From an alpha proteobacterium SCGC AAA288-E13 (GTDB lineage: Bacteria > Pseudomonadota > Alphaproteobacteria > Pelagibacterales > Pelagibacteraceae): a DNA stretch of 20,748 nucleotides. Shown here piece by piece: positions 16,701 to 20,748 of the stretch. Made by a program: the position numbers and the translations under genes. Position 1 is the stretch's first letter. Each line of letters opens with the position of its first letter. Location: contig AZHQ01000012.1 of assembly GCA_000504605.1 (NCBI GenBank), positions 1 to 20,748 on the forward strand, written 5' to 3'. The notes under the pieces are model-generated. The model was not told the DNA's origin and ran no database searches. It saw only the letters and a list, made by a program, of their open reading frames with translations.

Positions 16701-17203
16701 AGTTTTGGATTATTTGCTAATTTTCCATACCAAGTATTGTTTTTATATACCCATACAGCTTTTGAGTTAATAATATTTTTATTATTCATATCAAAAGCTT
16801 TAGAGTTATCTACACTTGATACTAAGTTCCAGCCATGATAAAAAGGTATATCTGTATTGGTTTTATTATGAGTTTTAGCCTCTGGTGTATAAGAGAAATC
16901 TTTTAGTGCATATACCCAAGCACCTTCATAATAAGATAAAATTGTATTATAATAAAATCCTAATTCTAAAGCTTTTTGTTTAATAGTATCATTTTTTGTA
17001 TATATATTCCAACCAAAATCAGATGAATTATCTGCCGTATATTTCCAGATTATTTTTACTTTTGAGTTATCACTAAAATCTTTATCTTTAGAGAAATCTA
17101 TAGTGTTATTAAACCCTACAAAATTCCAACCTTTTTTAAAATAAATTGTATCTGCAATTACTACTGAATAGAATAATATTAGTAAAACTAATAACTTTTT
17201 CAT
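7799..17203 (-). CDS. Giant secreted multidomain surface protein (3134 residues)
   Basis: Probably an exported adhesin or matrix-type protein. Residues 1-17 are a signal peptide. Two Trp-rich modules follow (21-103 and 120-188), homologous to the C-terminus of the LamG protein at 24-1148. Residues 191-252 are collagen-like Gly-X-Y (DGKDGKNGTDGKDG) interrupted by SAYQIWLDAGNSGSEQDFL, a linker type known from phage and surface fibres. From 265 come several CarboxypepD_reg-like beta-sandwiches. About 647-1842 and 1843-3134 are a tandem duplication. Each unit has two such sandwiches, a Fn3-like domain (GYNIYRS, YYY.TAV), a right-handed beta-helix ending in SYNYWG, a calcium-type thrombospondin-3 block (DNDNDG, DSDGDGVDDNDE; 1515-1632 and 2706-2823), another beta-helix and a WDPTNVGC closing motif. 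There is no LPXTG, autotransporter barrel or visible sorting tail, so the export route past the inner membrane is unknown. AGGAGA lies 5-6 nt upstream of ATG. The frame is intact over 9.4 kb. Confidence 0.93.
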   Translation of the reverse strand: MKKLLVLLILFYSVVIADTIYFKKGWNFVGFNNTIDFSKDKDFSDNSKVKIIWKYTADNSSDFGWNIYTKNDTIKQKALELGFYYNTILSYYEGAWVYALKDFSYTPEAKTHNKTNTDIPFYHGWNLVSSVDNSKAFDMNNKNIINSKAVWVYKNNTWYGKLANNPKLIYKKLTSIEPYQAFWLYYEPVIIPKDGKDGKNGTDGKDGADGKSAYQIWLDAGNSGSEQDFLDSLKGKDGKDGVNGTNGVDGKDYKPPVDKDITFASARLIGTVNIQNGLGKKILKRRKLYGFIGDPNRSLKLAPKGVSSMDKKPYNGKIRTKDYELLTNTFDINVSSDGSFTVDNLPSSGEYSLIYVDKKNNIGTKIDDISIKPGEEKVIDIGSAFTLGSIKLNIQSLLSNTNLENAKIILGELDREILTDKNGDAFIDAIPQGSYSLRIQKDGYVSKYLTFNVTANQTINLETIFLNSQKGSLRGKVTSTTLPSLDNIVVYAKASDGSLYSTLTNISGIYKFEALPVDKGYSVIAYAYGYASSKVDNIDISNNTTSVALDISISKLSSINNGSISGFARFGDKDGLNHAGIIVSLEGTDYEAITARDGSFILNNIPQGRYTINFIDSNYDTTTIKSKKVVAGATTILRDITLSRVKGVVKGTVNLQNFQDNTGIKVSIKNTNYFTYTDSTGKWSMQLPVGNYDGVIYEKDLYETIIDNNTITITKNGNYTTSSKSIIKIAQNFIGKITVSGTTNYKNCYINIYGISGDAKGVTANINPNKDGTFNILNLPLGEYSYTITYSDGLHESIVGSVNLDGSSDNLDLKTINLRSSYLQINNDDIYTNSKTVTLLIGSNTASYMQISEGSTIYDKEPFASSKTITLSGNNGVKNIKVDLFDKNNNPLPAVLDTIILDNVLQLSSFTLDGASTKGDTLHIKLNIGETNAKAYASIVGLFENIKLVDNGKFGDEEANDGIYERTYTISTSYEIEANATANVTDKAGNKAIFTTSSPLVLKSQPSIKNINTISDAANNQMTINFTTDEPTTSLISYGDSFTSLDNEIVIKDTLSTNHTITLSNLAANTDIYYEIKVKDASNLQSLYKSKDRLAPKNPTNISIIAGNSEVGLIWDKVAKNAVGYNIYRSLDNASFSKINQVLITQNYYLDEFVSNAQIYYYYITAVDKLGNESLASEIKNATPKDTISGPTSLSNALIDSNQIWLKSKSPYNIDKDIKIKERIELILMPGTQVKFKDNYKLLVEGKITGYGTKENMIVFEKGEIDFNTNEDSILNYAQFNYMKADGYSHLILKNSIINNNGNNLDIYLLENSIFNEFGSGSSSYDSNNRISKVINSNFSFMAFDSGGNPTTSSNYIAYINSAINSTFSNASFKIDSIIDSNLTNTPRIKTYSISKANIINASISEASHIENSTLTNITYGSNNECCSYDSSNATFKNNTITKSTITLSGDNKKLTMHYNIFDKNTTLSADKLDISYNYWGENNLTSIAKRTGYSSDKDKKTHLYPIITSSSLYTADFDDDGIPDYMDSDNDNDGYSDLQEDWASDPKWGSVFSPIDANSYPVDSNGKSLPKDNDMDGIADEDDADDDNDGLSDEDEINYGTNPFLKDSDGDGVDDNDEIIYKYDPLDKDNYPLVGDKSGINIDSSNVNSDGVVYIAGNYLTLTNITIKPGTKITIQKDTRVTIRDSIISGTKESPIIVRSSGAGDGKLYIDNSDLSYANIKIAFRMNLQNSKISFSDIEFNNDWDTFTSSNSIVTNSFIAENGYLHNNGTIKNSYIFNNNYDFYNNAKYFYNIYAKKIYFNDEILPYKVSSIWDPTNVGCWWDKDDPDTFPEKNPLTNSAILKGKVNLPNTTDNSGVVVSIPNTSISTTTDTDGNWNLTLKARTYEDIEYSKEYFQTKIKNIYTTLESGETKTLEPIDMTQKYGVFKGSVTIDEASDFTLATITATKNGVTTTFHPQVDGSFISPQLTLGDYTITISYPNGSWESVSYDRSIVSGVTEYTLPKTHLRNSFVYINNNATYTNTQEVNLSLTNANASTMQISYGDTTLDEEDYSQTKTITLSSGDGVKNVNVVFKDSSGTTLTPASSSIILDTTVSLNSLTHSGASTMQDTLSIVLDAGESGGEATVSVDGLFSDLKLNDNGDGTYSTEYIIDTADEFDTPIEAHFIDRAGNIADISSSSNLVLATTPTISNIHSTSSNTDITITFDTNEPTTAILKYGTNKDDLNDTKTISATEKTSHSIDIAFNTSETLYYEITVDDSSTSTVTQSESAVLSSLAPSSINGSAGDKEVGLIWSKIDNATGYNIYRSTNSNHFTKINTTPTTNIYYLDTTVSNDTTYYYRVTAIVDGKESDKTLSLKATPSSSYAGPTTIDGGVILADTIWLSSRSPYKLTGNILIKENRKLILLAGAKIEMLGDNRHIMNKGYIYGYGSSDSKIVVDDGSIIFDTTNKSELNFAEINNVKIYKKDSSGTLVSLTLNNSAIKVNNNSGKANFYVNKINNSIFKQEGYGENYYYNITSSSYARIARFGTSINSIFKKVNSSGENDTTNNYIVYITNSDTNSTFIGGGIYGSTFNDSTFTNVYKVSGYTHNNIIADGTIFENVSSIKNSRIDNGSINGSNMKLNNNKFNNTNIKISNTTKLTMRYNILDSSSKIVNSGNLNKYFDISYNYWGSSDLDTIVAQTNYSPSKDDNTHLYPIITSPLLYEADFDGDGIEDYRDNDNDNDGFSDLQEDWDSDPAYGSIYSPLDSNSYPGSDTGATIDKDNDMDGTANKDDLDDDNDGISDKDEETYGTNPLLKDSDGDGVDDNDEIAYKYDPLDKDNYPIKGNQSGINIDSSNVNSDGVVYIASSTTLTNITITAGTKITIKDASVTFKNSTIYGSKENPIIFRYTGTGKIYLKNTSMNYANIQLYRIYLQTHSNLSNSDIELYNYANIDSTSILENSFIKHPNSDYWYNYGTVKNTYITGSYYIKNYGTITSSYSNLNSYYIRNYGTVRDSYANYVCSYNSSNEMINSITDKIYANSTNKANVVNSDIKLSSSGTRNIFFNNTFIGKYGSDEYYSGLGDTNTTDQIGDRVTETTFSIDGSDYKVDGIVNPRDTKNYPDWVNDPSTKQYFWDPTNVGCLWDKDNPDEFPEP
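7802..11677 (-). repeat. Large intragenic repeat, C-terminal unit
   Basis: Encodes about residues 1843-3134 and parallels 11678-15265 domain by domain, from KGKVNLPNTTDNSG to the closing WDPTNVGCLWDKDNPDEF. It is longer than the other unit because its last beta-helix is expanded. Boundaries are approximate. Identity is patchy: Fn3 and beta-helix parts are diverged, but the thrombospondin-3 block and closing motif are nearly identical at DNA level. Confidence 0.85.
8232..8347. repeat. Short coil repeats in the terminal beta-helix
   Basis: A 26-nt unit at 8232-8257 recurs at 8286-8311 with two mismatches, and a shortened form begins at 8337. The spacing is 54 then 51 nt (18 and 17 codons). The encoded units are YYIRNYGTV, YYIKNYGTI and YWYNYGTVK. 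This fits successive coils of a beta-helix made by recent unit duplication. Confidence 0.75.
11678..15265 (-). repeat. Large intragenic repeat, N-terminal unit
   Basis: Encodes about residues 647-1842 of the giant protein. It opens with KGTVNLQNFQDNTG, aligned with KGKVNLPNTTDNSG of the second unit, and ends after WDPTNVGCWWDKDDPDTF. Boundaries are approximate because the flanking beta-sandwiches are themselves repeated. Confidence 0.85.
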
Positions 17204-17316
17204 AAAACTCTCCTCGTATTAAAAGTAAAAATTCCATTAGTCTAACTATTATTCTCTTATATATTACTTAAGTAAATATTAAGTAATTTTATTAGTTATT
17301 TTAATATAAAATTTTT
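17204..17316 (-). promoter_or_regulatory. Upstream region of the giant gene
   Basis: 113 bp between glmS and the giant gene. It holds the RBS (AGGAGA, minus strand), an AT-rich tract and the perfect 12-bp palindrome TTACTTAAGTAA at 17264-17275. TTAAGTAA is repeated 11 bp further on (17268-17275 and 17279-17286), about one helical turn apart. TATATAAGAG on the minus strand near 17252-17261 could be the -10 region. A regulator site is possible, but the sequence is too AT-rich to be sure. No clear terminator of glmS is seen. Confidence 0.35.
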
Positions 17317-19146
17317 TTACTCTACAGTTACACTTTTTGCAAGATTTCGTGGCATATCCACATCGTTTCCAAGTCTAATACTTATCTCCATACTAAGTAA
17401 TTGAAGAGTTACTAACATCTCAAAAAATTCCAACATATAATGATTTGTTTGAGTTGTTTTTATAAAATCATCTGCTAATTCAAAATCAAGTGGTGAGATA
17501 GCACAAATTGTACTATCTCTTGCACTTAACTCCTCTACATTTGATTTTATTTTTTCATAGTGTAGATGTTGAGGCATTAAAGCTATTGTAAAAAGTTCTG
17601 GATCTGCAAGAGCTATAGGACCATGTTTCATCTCACCTGCTGGATACCCCTCTGCGTGAAGATAACTAATCTCTTTTAATTTCAAAGCACCCTCAAGTGC
17701 CAAAGGAAAGAAAATATCCCGACCTATAAAGAAAAAACCATGTCCGTGAAGATACCTTTTGCTAAGTCGTTTACATTTTTCATGTACTTTATCTTCTACT
17801 ATTAAGCTTTTTGGCACCTCTCTTAAAACTTTTAAATGCTCTTGTAAAATATCATTTTTTATACTATTTTTTTGCTTTGCAAAATATAGTGTCATCATCC
17901 ATAAAACCACTGTTTGAGTAGAAAATGCTTTTGTACTAGCTACCCCTTTTTCAATACCAGCTCTTGTTAGTATTGTAGCATCAGATACTCTAGTCATAGA
18001 ACTATTATCTACATTACACACCGCAATACTTTTAAGTCCTGCATTTTTTGCCATTTTTAATGCTTCTAGTGTATCTGCTGTTTCTCCACTTTGAGATACT
18101 ACTATAAACAATGTATTTTTTTCTAATAGTGGTTCTTTATATCTAAATTCGCTTGCTATTTCAACACTACATCTAATCTTTGCATACCTTTCAAAAAGAT
18201 AACTTGCAGTTAAACTAGCATGATAGCTAGTTCCACATGCACATATTTTTATATCATTAATATCATTTAAATTAAAATTAGATAATTCTTCAAAAATAAT
18301 CTCATCATCTTTAATTCGCCCTAACATAGCATCACTTACAACACTGCTTTGCTCGTATATCTCTTTTTCCATAAAAAATCTAAATCCATCTTTTATTGCT
18401 GTTTGTTTATTCGTAGGAAGTAGTATAAAAGAAAAATCTAATTTATTTAAATCTATATCATAAAATTCTATTTTAGAAGGTGTTGCAGTACCCCAAACAC
18501 CATCTTCAAGATATACTACATCTTTTGCATTTCCAATAAGTGGTGCATCGCTTGAAGCAAATAATACTTCATCATTTTCTAATCCATGAGATATTGCTAA
18601 TGGTGATCCATGTTTGATAAAAAATATTTTATTTGGTTCTGATTTGGTTGTAAGTAATATTGAGTATGCACCTTGAAGTTTTTTTATAGTTTCTTCAAAT
18701 GCTTTTTTTGTACTATTTAATTTATTAAAATTATATTCAAAAAGATGTACAATTACCTCTGTATCTGTTTGAGATAAAAACTTATGTCCTTTTTTTATTA
18801 ACTCATCTTTTATCTCTTTATAGTTTTCTATAATACCATTATGAACCACATAAGAGTACTCTCCTAGATGTGGATGTGCATTTAGCTCAGTGGGTTTCCC
18901 ATGAGTTGCCCATCTTGTATGTCCTATTCCTATACTTAGATCGCAATCTTGAGTTTGAAATTTTGAATCAATAATTTTTTCTTCTAAATTTTTAATCTTT
19001 CCTATAGCTTTAAAATTATGAAATTTACCATTTTGAAGTATCGCAATACCTGCACTATCATACCCTCTATATTCTAACTCTTTTAGACCATCCAACAAGA
19101 TTTTTGTTGTATCTTTTTTTCCTATATATCCTACAATTCCGCACAT
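17317..19146 (-). CDS. glmS: Glutamine-fructose-6-phosphate aminotransferase (isomerizing)
   Basis: GlmS makes glucosamine-6-phosphate from fructose-6-phosphate and glutamine, the first step to UDP-GlcNAc for peptidoglycan and surface glycans. The 609-residue product is full length. Cys2 is the amidotransferase nucleophile (MCGIVGYIG), followed by ELEYRGYDSAGIAI, GIGHTRWATHG and HNGIIENY of the class II glutaminase domain. Two SIS domains follow (CGTSYHASL, VSQSGETADTLEAL, then GRDIFFPLALEGALKLKE and EGYPAGEMKHGPIAL). The end MPRNLAKSVTVE is the conserved C-terminal tail of the sugar site. The ATG at 19146 is preceded by AGGTGA. An insertion sequence begins 43 bp upstream, so the native promoter may have been displaced. 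No glmS ribozyme is visible. Confidence 0.98.
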   Translation of the reverse strand: MCGIVGYIGKKDTTKILLDGLKELEYRGYDSAGIAILQNGKFHNFKAIGKIKNLEEKIIDSKFQTQDCDLSIGIGHTRWATHGKPTELNAHPHLGEYSYVVHNGIIENYKEIKDELIKKGHKFLSQTDTEVIVHLFEYNFNKLNSTKKAFEETIKKLQGAYSILLTTKSEPNKIFFIKHGSPLAISHGLENDEVLFASSDAPLIGNAKDVVYLEDGVWGTATPSKIEFYDIDLNKLDFSFILLPTNKQTAIKDGFRFFMEKEIYEQSSVVSDAMLGRIKDDEIIFEELSNFNLNDINDIKICACGTSYHASLTASYLFERYAKIRCSVEIASEFRYKEPLLEKNTLFIVVSQSGETADTLEALKMAKNAGLKSIAVCNVDNSSMTRVSDATILTRAGIEKGVASTKAFSTQTVVLWMMTLYFAKQKNSIKNDILQEHLKVLREVPKSLIVEDKVHEKCKRLSKRYLHGHGFFFIGRDIFFPLALEGALKLKEISYLHAEGYPAGEMKHGPIALADPELFTIALMPQHLHYEKIKSNVEELSARDSTICAISPLDFELADDFIKTTQTNHYMLEFFEMLVTLQLLSMEISIRLGNDVDMPRNLAKSVTVE

Positions 19147-19173
19147 ATTTTTATCACCTAAATATTTTTTATA

Positions 19174-19179
19174 ATTCTA
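19174..19179 (-). promoter_or_regulatory. Candidate -10 box of glmS
   Basis: On the minus strand GATAGAATTATAAAA contains TAGAAT at 19179-19174, with an overlapping TATAAA at 19173-19168. If used, the -35 position falls in the terminal inverted repeat of the insertion sequence (from 19190), so the element would supply the upstream half of the promoter. Confidence 0.35.
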
Positions 19180-19189
19180 TCTAAAAGTA

Positions 19190-19206
19190 ACTAATGTTAC
19201 GATAAT
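19190..19206 (+). repeat. IS left terminal inverted repeat
   Basis: 17 bp, 16 of 17 matching the reverse complement of 20500-20516. It lies 43 bp upstream of the glmS start codon. Confidence 0.85.
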
Positions 19207-19366
19207 TGGAAAATCATTAATTTAATAATCTGCTACAAAAATACTCATTTTAGATAAATAACTAATTTATATCCAACACTAAATTCAACTTATAGTATAT
19301 AATTACAAATTCCCAATAAACCATTTATTTATAGTATTTGTAAGCACTTTTAAACCAGTATTTGGA

Positions 19367-19372
19367 TATAAT
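19367..19372 (+). promoter_or_regulatory. -10 box of the transposase gene
   Basis: Perfect TATAAT at 19367-19372, preceded by TTTGGA. Transcription would start about 20 nt upstream of the ATG. AAGGA at 19389-19393 is the RBS. The 160 bp between the left inverted repeat and this box hold no ORF that I can support. Confidence 0.55.
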
Positions 19373-19398
19373 ATATACTTATAATACTAAGGAAATTT

Positions 19399-20466
19399 AT
19401 GAGTAATTTAGAAGAATATTATCAAAATTTTATGTTAAGTTCATTTGGAAAGATTGAGATGACAAAACTATCACAACTTACAGGTAAGAGTCATGATGTT
19501 TTTACAAAAAATTTATTACTTGATGATTCTTTAGATGATGATACAAAATTATGGAAAACTATAAAACCATTTTTAAGAGATTATGAAAATGATGAAGATG
19601 GCTGTATTATAGTTGATGATACTTTGCTTCATAAACCATATAGTAAAGTCAATGAAGTAGTATCTTGGCATTTTGACCATGTAAGTGGAAAAAGTGTCAA
19701 AGGTATTATGATGTTAAATTTTCAATATACAGATGATAGTGGTATTTCTATACCACTTGGGTATGAAATAATTACTAAAACTGAAGATGTATGGAATGAT
19801 AAATATCAAAAATATATTAAAAAAAGTATGTTTACCAAAAATGAAATAATGAGAGATAAATTAGAAATTTTACATTTTAATAATCATATAAAATATAAAT
19901 ATATTTTAATGGATAAATGGTTTACAACATCAGATAATATCGAGTTTATAGCAAATATATTAAATAAAAAGTTTATTGCACCTATTAAAAAGAATCGTAA
20001 AATTGCATTATCTCTTGAAGATAAAAATAAAGGAAAATATGTTAATATTGATAGCATAGATATAGGAGCTTGTAGTAGTCAGCTTATATATTTAAAAGGT
20101 TGTAATATACCTTTAAATATTGGTAGGCAAATTGTCAAAAACGGCAACGATGGTGAACCTCTGTACCTATATCTTATTACTAACGATACAAATATATCTT
20201 TTTCAAAGACACTTGAAATCTATCAAAAACGGTGGAAAATCGAGGAATATCATAAATCTTTAAAACAAAATTTAAAAATAGAACACTCTCCAACTAGAGT
20301 TGAAATATCACAAAGAAATCATATCAATCTAACCGTGTTAGCATTTATTAAACTTGAAAAACTACGCTTGAATTACAAGATGAATCATTTTGCAATTAAA
20401 GAAAAGATTTATATTGAAGTTCTCAAGGTCGCCTATAAAAAAGTTGCTGAATTGGAGTGTGCCTAA
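19399..20466 (+). CDS. IS4-superfamily DDE transposase
   Basis: 355 residues. The catalytic triad is visible: Asp73/74 (IIVDDTLLHKPY), Asp172 (LMDKWF) and Glu282. Glu282 sits in the YREK signature Tyr275-x2-Arg278-x3-Glu282-x6-Lys289 (YQKRWKIEEYHKSLK), which marks the IS4 superfamily. WHFDHVSGKSVKG near residue 90 is typical of the same group. ATG at 19399 follows AAGGA with 5-6 nt spacing. The gene ends 33 bp before the right inverted repeat, so it is complete and plausibly active. Its assignment to a subgroup (IS4 versus IS701-like) is not certain. Confidence 0.92.
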   Translation: MSNLEEYYQNFMLSSFGKIEMTKLSQLTGKSHDVFTKNLLLDDSLDDDTKLWKTIKPFLRDYENDEDGCIIVDDTLLHKPYSKVNEVVSWHFDHVSGKSVKGIMMLNFQYTDDSGISIPLGYEIITKTEDVWNDKYQKYIKKSMFTKNEIMRDKLEILHFNNHIKYKYILMDKWFTTSDNIEFIANILNKKFIAPIKKNRKIALSLEDKNKGKYVNIDSIDIGACSSQLIYLKGCNIPLNIGRQIVKNGNDGEPLYLYLITNDTNISFSKTLEIYQKRWKIEEYHKSLKQNLKIEHSPTRVEISQRNHINLTVLAFIKLEKLRLNYKMNHFAIKEKIYIEVLKVAYKKVAELECA

Positions 20467-20499
20467 ATAGTAACAATTTTATTAAATATTGAAATTTAG

Positions 20500-20516
20500 A
20501 TTATCGTAACATCAGT
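20500..20516 (-). repeat. IS right terminal inverted repeat
   Basis: 17 bp, reverse complement ACTGATGTTACGATAAT, one mismatch from the left repeat. It marks the outer edge of the element; the following 160 bp to 20676 are AT-rich and non-coding. Confidence 0.85.
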
Positions 20517-20650
20517 AAATAATCATAAAATAATAATATTTGATACAAAATCAAAAAGGGTAAAAGAGAAGCATATTATATTAAAGATTAATAAGAAAAA
20601 ATATAGTTAAATTTTTTATTTATCTAATATCATTTTTACTTAAATTTTGC

Positions 20651-20656
20651 TAAAAT
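20651..20656 (+). promoter_or_regulatory. -10 box of the LamG-type gene at the right end
   Basis: TTTTGCTAAAATCTAC resembles the extended -10 of Campylobacterota promoters (TAAAAT at 20651-20656). It lies 44 bp upstream of the ATG at 20700. If the contig is a loop, this is also the promoter of the gene at 24-1148. Confidence 0.5.
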
Positions 20657-20676
20657 CTACGAATTATTTTAAAATC

Positions 20677-20748
20677 AAAAAAAACAAATTGGAGAGAAGA
20701 TGAAAAAACTAATATCAAGTGTAGTATTAGTAAGTGGTTTATTTACTA
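20677..20748. repeat. 72-nt direct terminal repeat, right copy
   Basis: Identical to 1-72 over all 72 nt, ending with the window. Confidence 0.97.
20700..20748 (+). CDS. Start of a LamG-type secreted protein gene (partial)
   Basis: The first 16 codons (MKKLISSVVLVSGLFT) of a signal peptide identical in DNA to the gene at 24. The RBS GGAGAG is at 20691-20696. The window ends here, so it is either the same gene met again after closing the contig or a paralogue sharing its 5' end. Nothing beyond the signal peptide can be judged. Confidence 0.7.
   Translation, partial: MKKLISSVVLVSGLFT

Larger units (their letters stand above)
19190..20516 (+). mobile_element. Insertion sequence with IS4-type transposase
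   Basis: About 1327 bp bounded by imperfect 17-bp terminal inverted repeats: ACTAATGTTACGATAAT at 19190-19206 and, on the other strand, ACTGATGTTACGATAAT at 20516-20500 (one mismatch). It holds a single transposase gene. AGTAA occurs at both edges (19186-19190 and 20514-20518), but it overlaps the inverted repeats, so I do not call a target duplication with confidence. The exact ends could shift by a few bases. Structure looks complete. Confidence 0.87.

Noticed and set aside
17204..17316. glmS ribozyme or riboswitch
   Set aside because: This gap is downstream of glmS, and the 43 bp upstream of glmS before the insertion sequence are too short for a glmS ribozyme.
1..20748. Reading the window as a circular plasmid because its ends match
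   Set aside because: It carries flgI, fliM and glmS and no replication or partition gene; an assembly loop or repeated gene start is more likely.

Overview
The window is very AT-rich and gene-dense. It looks like a chromosomal piece of a Campylobacterota bacterium (Epsilonproteobacteria), most likely Arcobacter-like. The evidence is the base composition, typical FliM and FlgI flagellar proteins, GlmS, several TTG starts, and large secreted Asn/Asp/Ser-rich surface proteins of a kind common in Arcobacter and Sulfurimonas relatives. The taxonomic call is an inference from style and gene content; no rRNA is present.

Layout, left to right. (1) 24-1148 (+): a secreted LamG-domain protein with an extra C-terminal module. 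(2) About 1204-1358 (+): a strong sigma-70-type promoter followed by about 150 nt that fold into a closed multi-hairpin RNA. I cannot assign it to a known family. (3) 1352-3016 (-): a tyrosine recombinase with a C-terminal SHOCT-like tail, and a small unknown gene behind it, probably the recombination module of an integrated element or its remnant. (4) 3163-5843 (-): a flagellar operon flgI-fliM with a rhomboid protease gene overlapping the end of fliM. (5) 5941-7722: an accessory patch with a short (+) ORF, a C-terminally truncated AAA-ATPase-like gene and a coiled-coil PD-(D/E)XK nuclease-like gene. The last two are driven by near-identical copies of one promoter/leader cassette (TTGACA-17-TATAAT). 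(6) 7799-17203 (-): one giant gene for a 3134-residue secreted protein. It has two N-terminal Trp-rich modules, a collagen-like stretch, CarboxypepD_reg-like folds and a tandem duplication of about 1200-1300 residues. Each duplicated unit holds Fn3, right-handed beta-helix and thrombospondin-3-like calcium-binding segments. (7) 17317-19146 (-): glmS. (8) 19190-20516: a complete IS4-type insertion sequence with 17-bp inverted repeats, sitting 43 bp upstream of the glmS start. (9) 20677-20748: an exact copy of the first 72 nt of the window, carrying the start of a LamG-type gene.

The core genes (flgI, fliM, glmS) are ordinary. The accessory material between them is the interesting part: the orphan structured RNA next to a recombinase, the repeated promoter cassette in front of two different nuclease-associated genes, and a Trp-rich module shared by the LamG protein and the giant protein. 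The identical ends mean that this is either a closed assembly loop or a contig broken in a repeated gene start; with flagellar and glmS genes inside, a free plasmid is unlikely.
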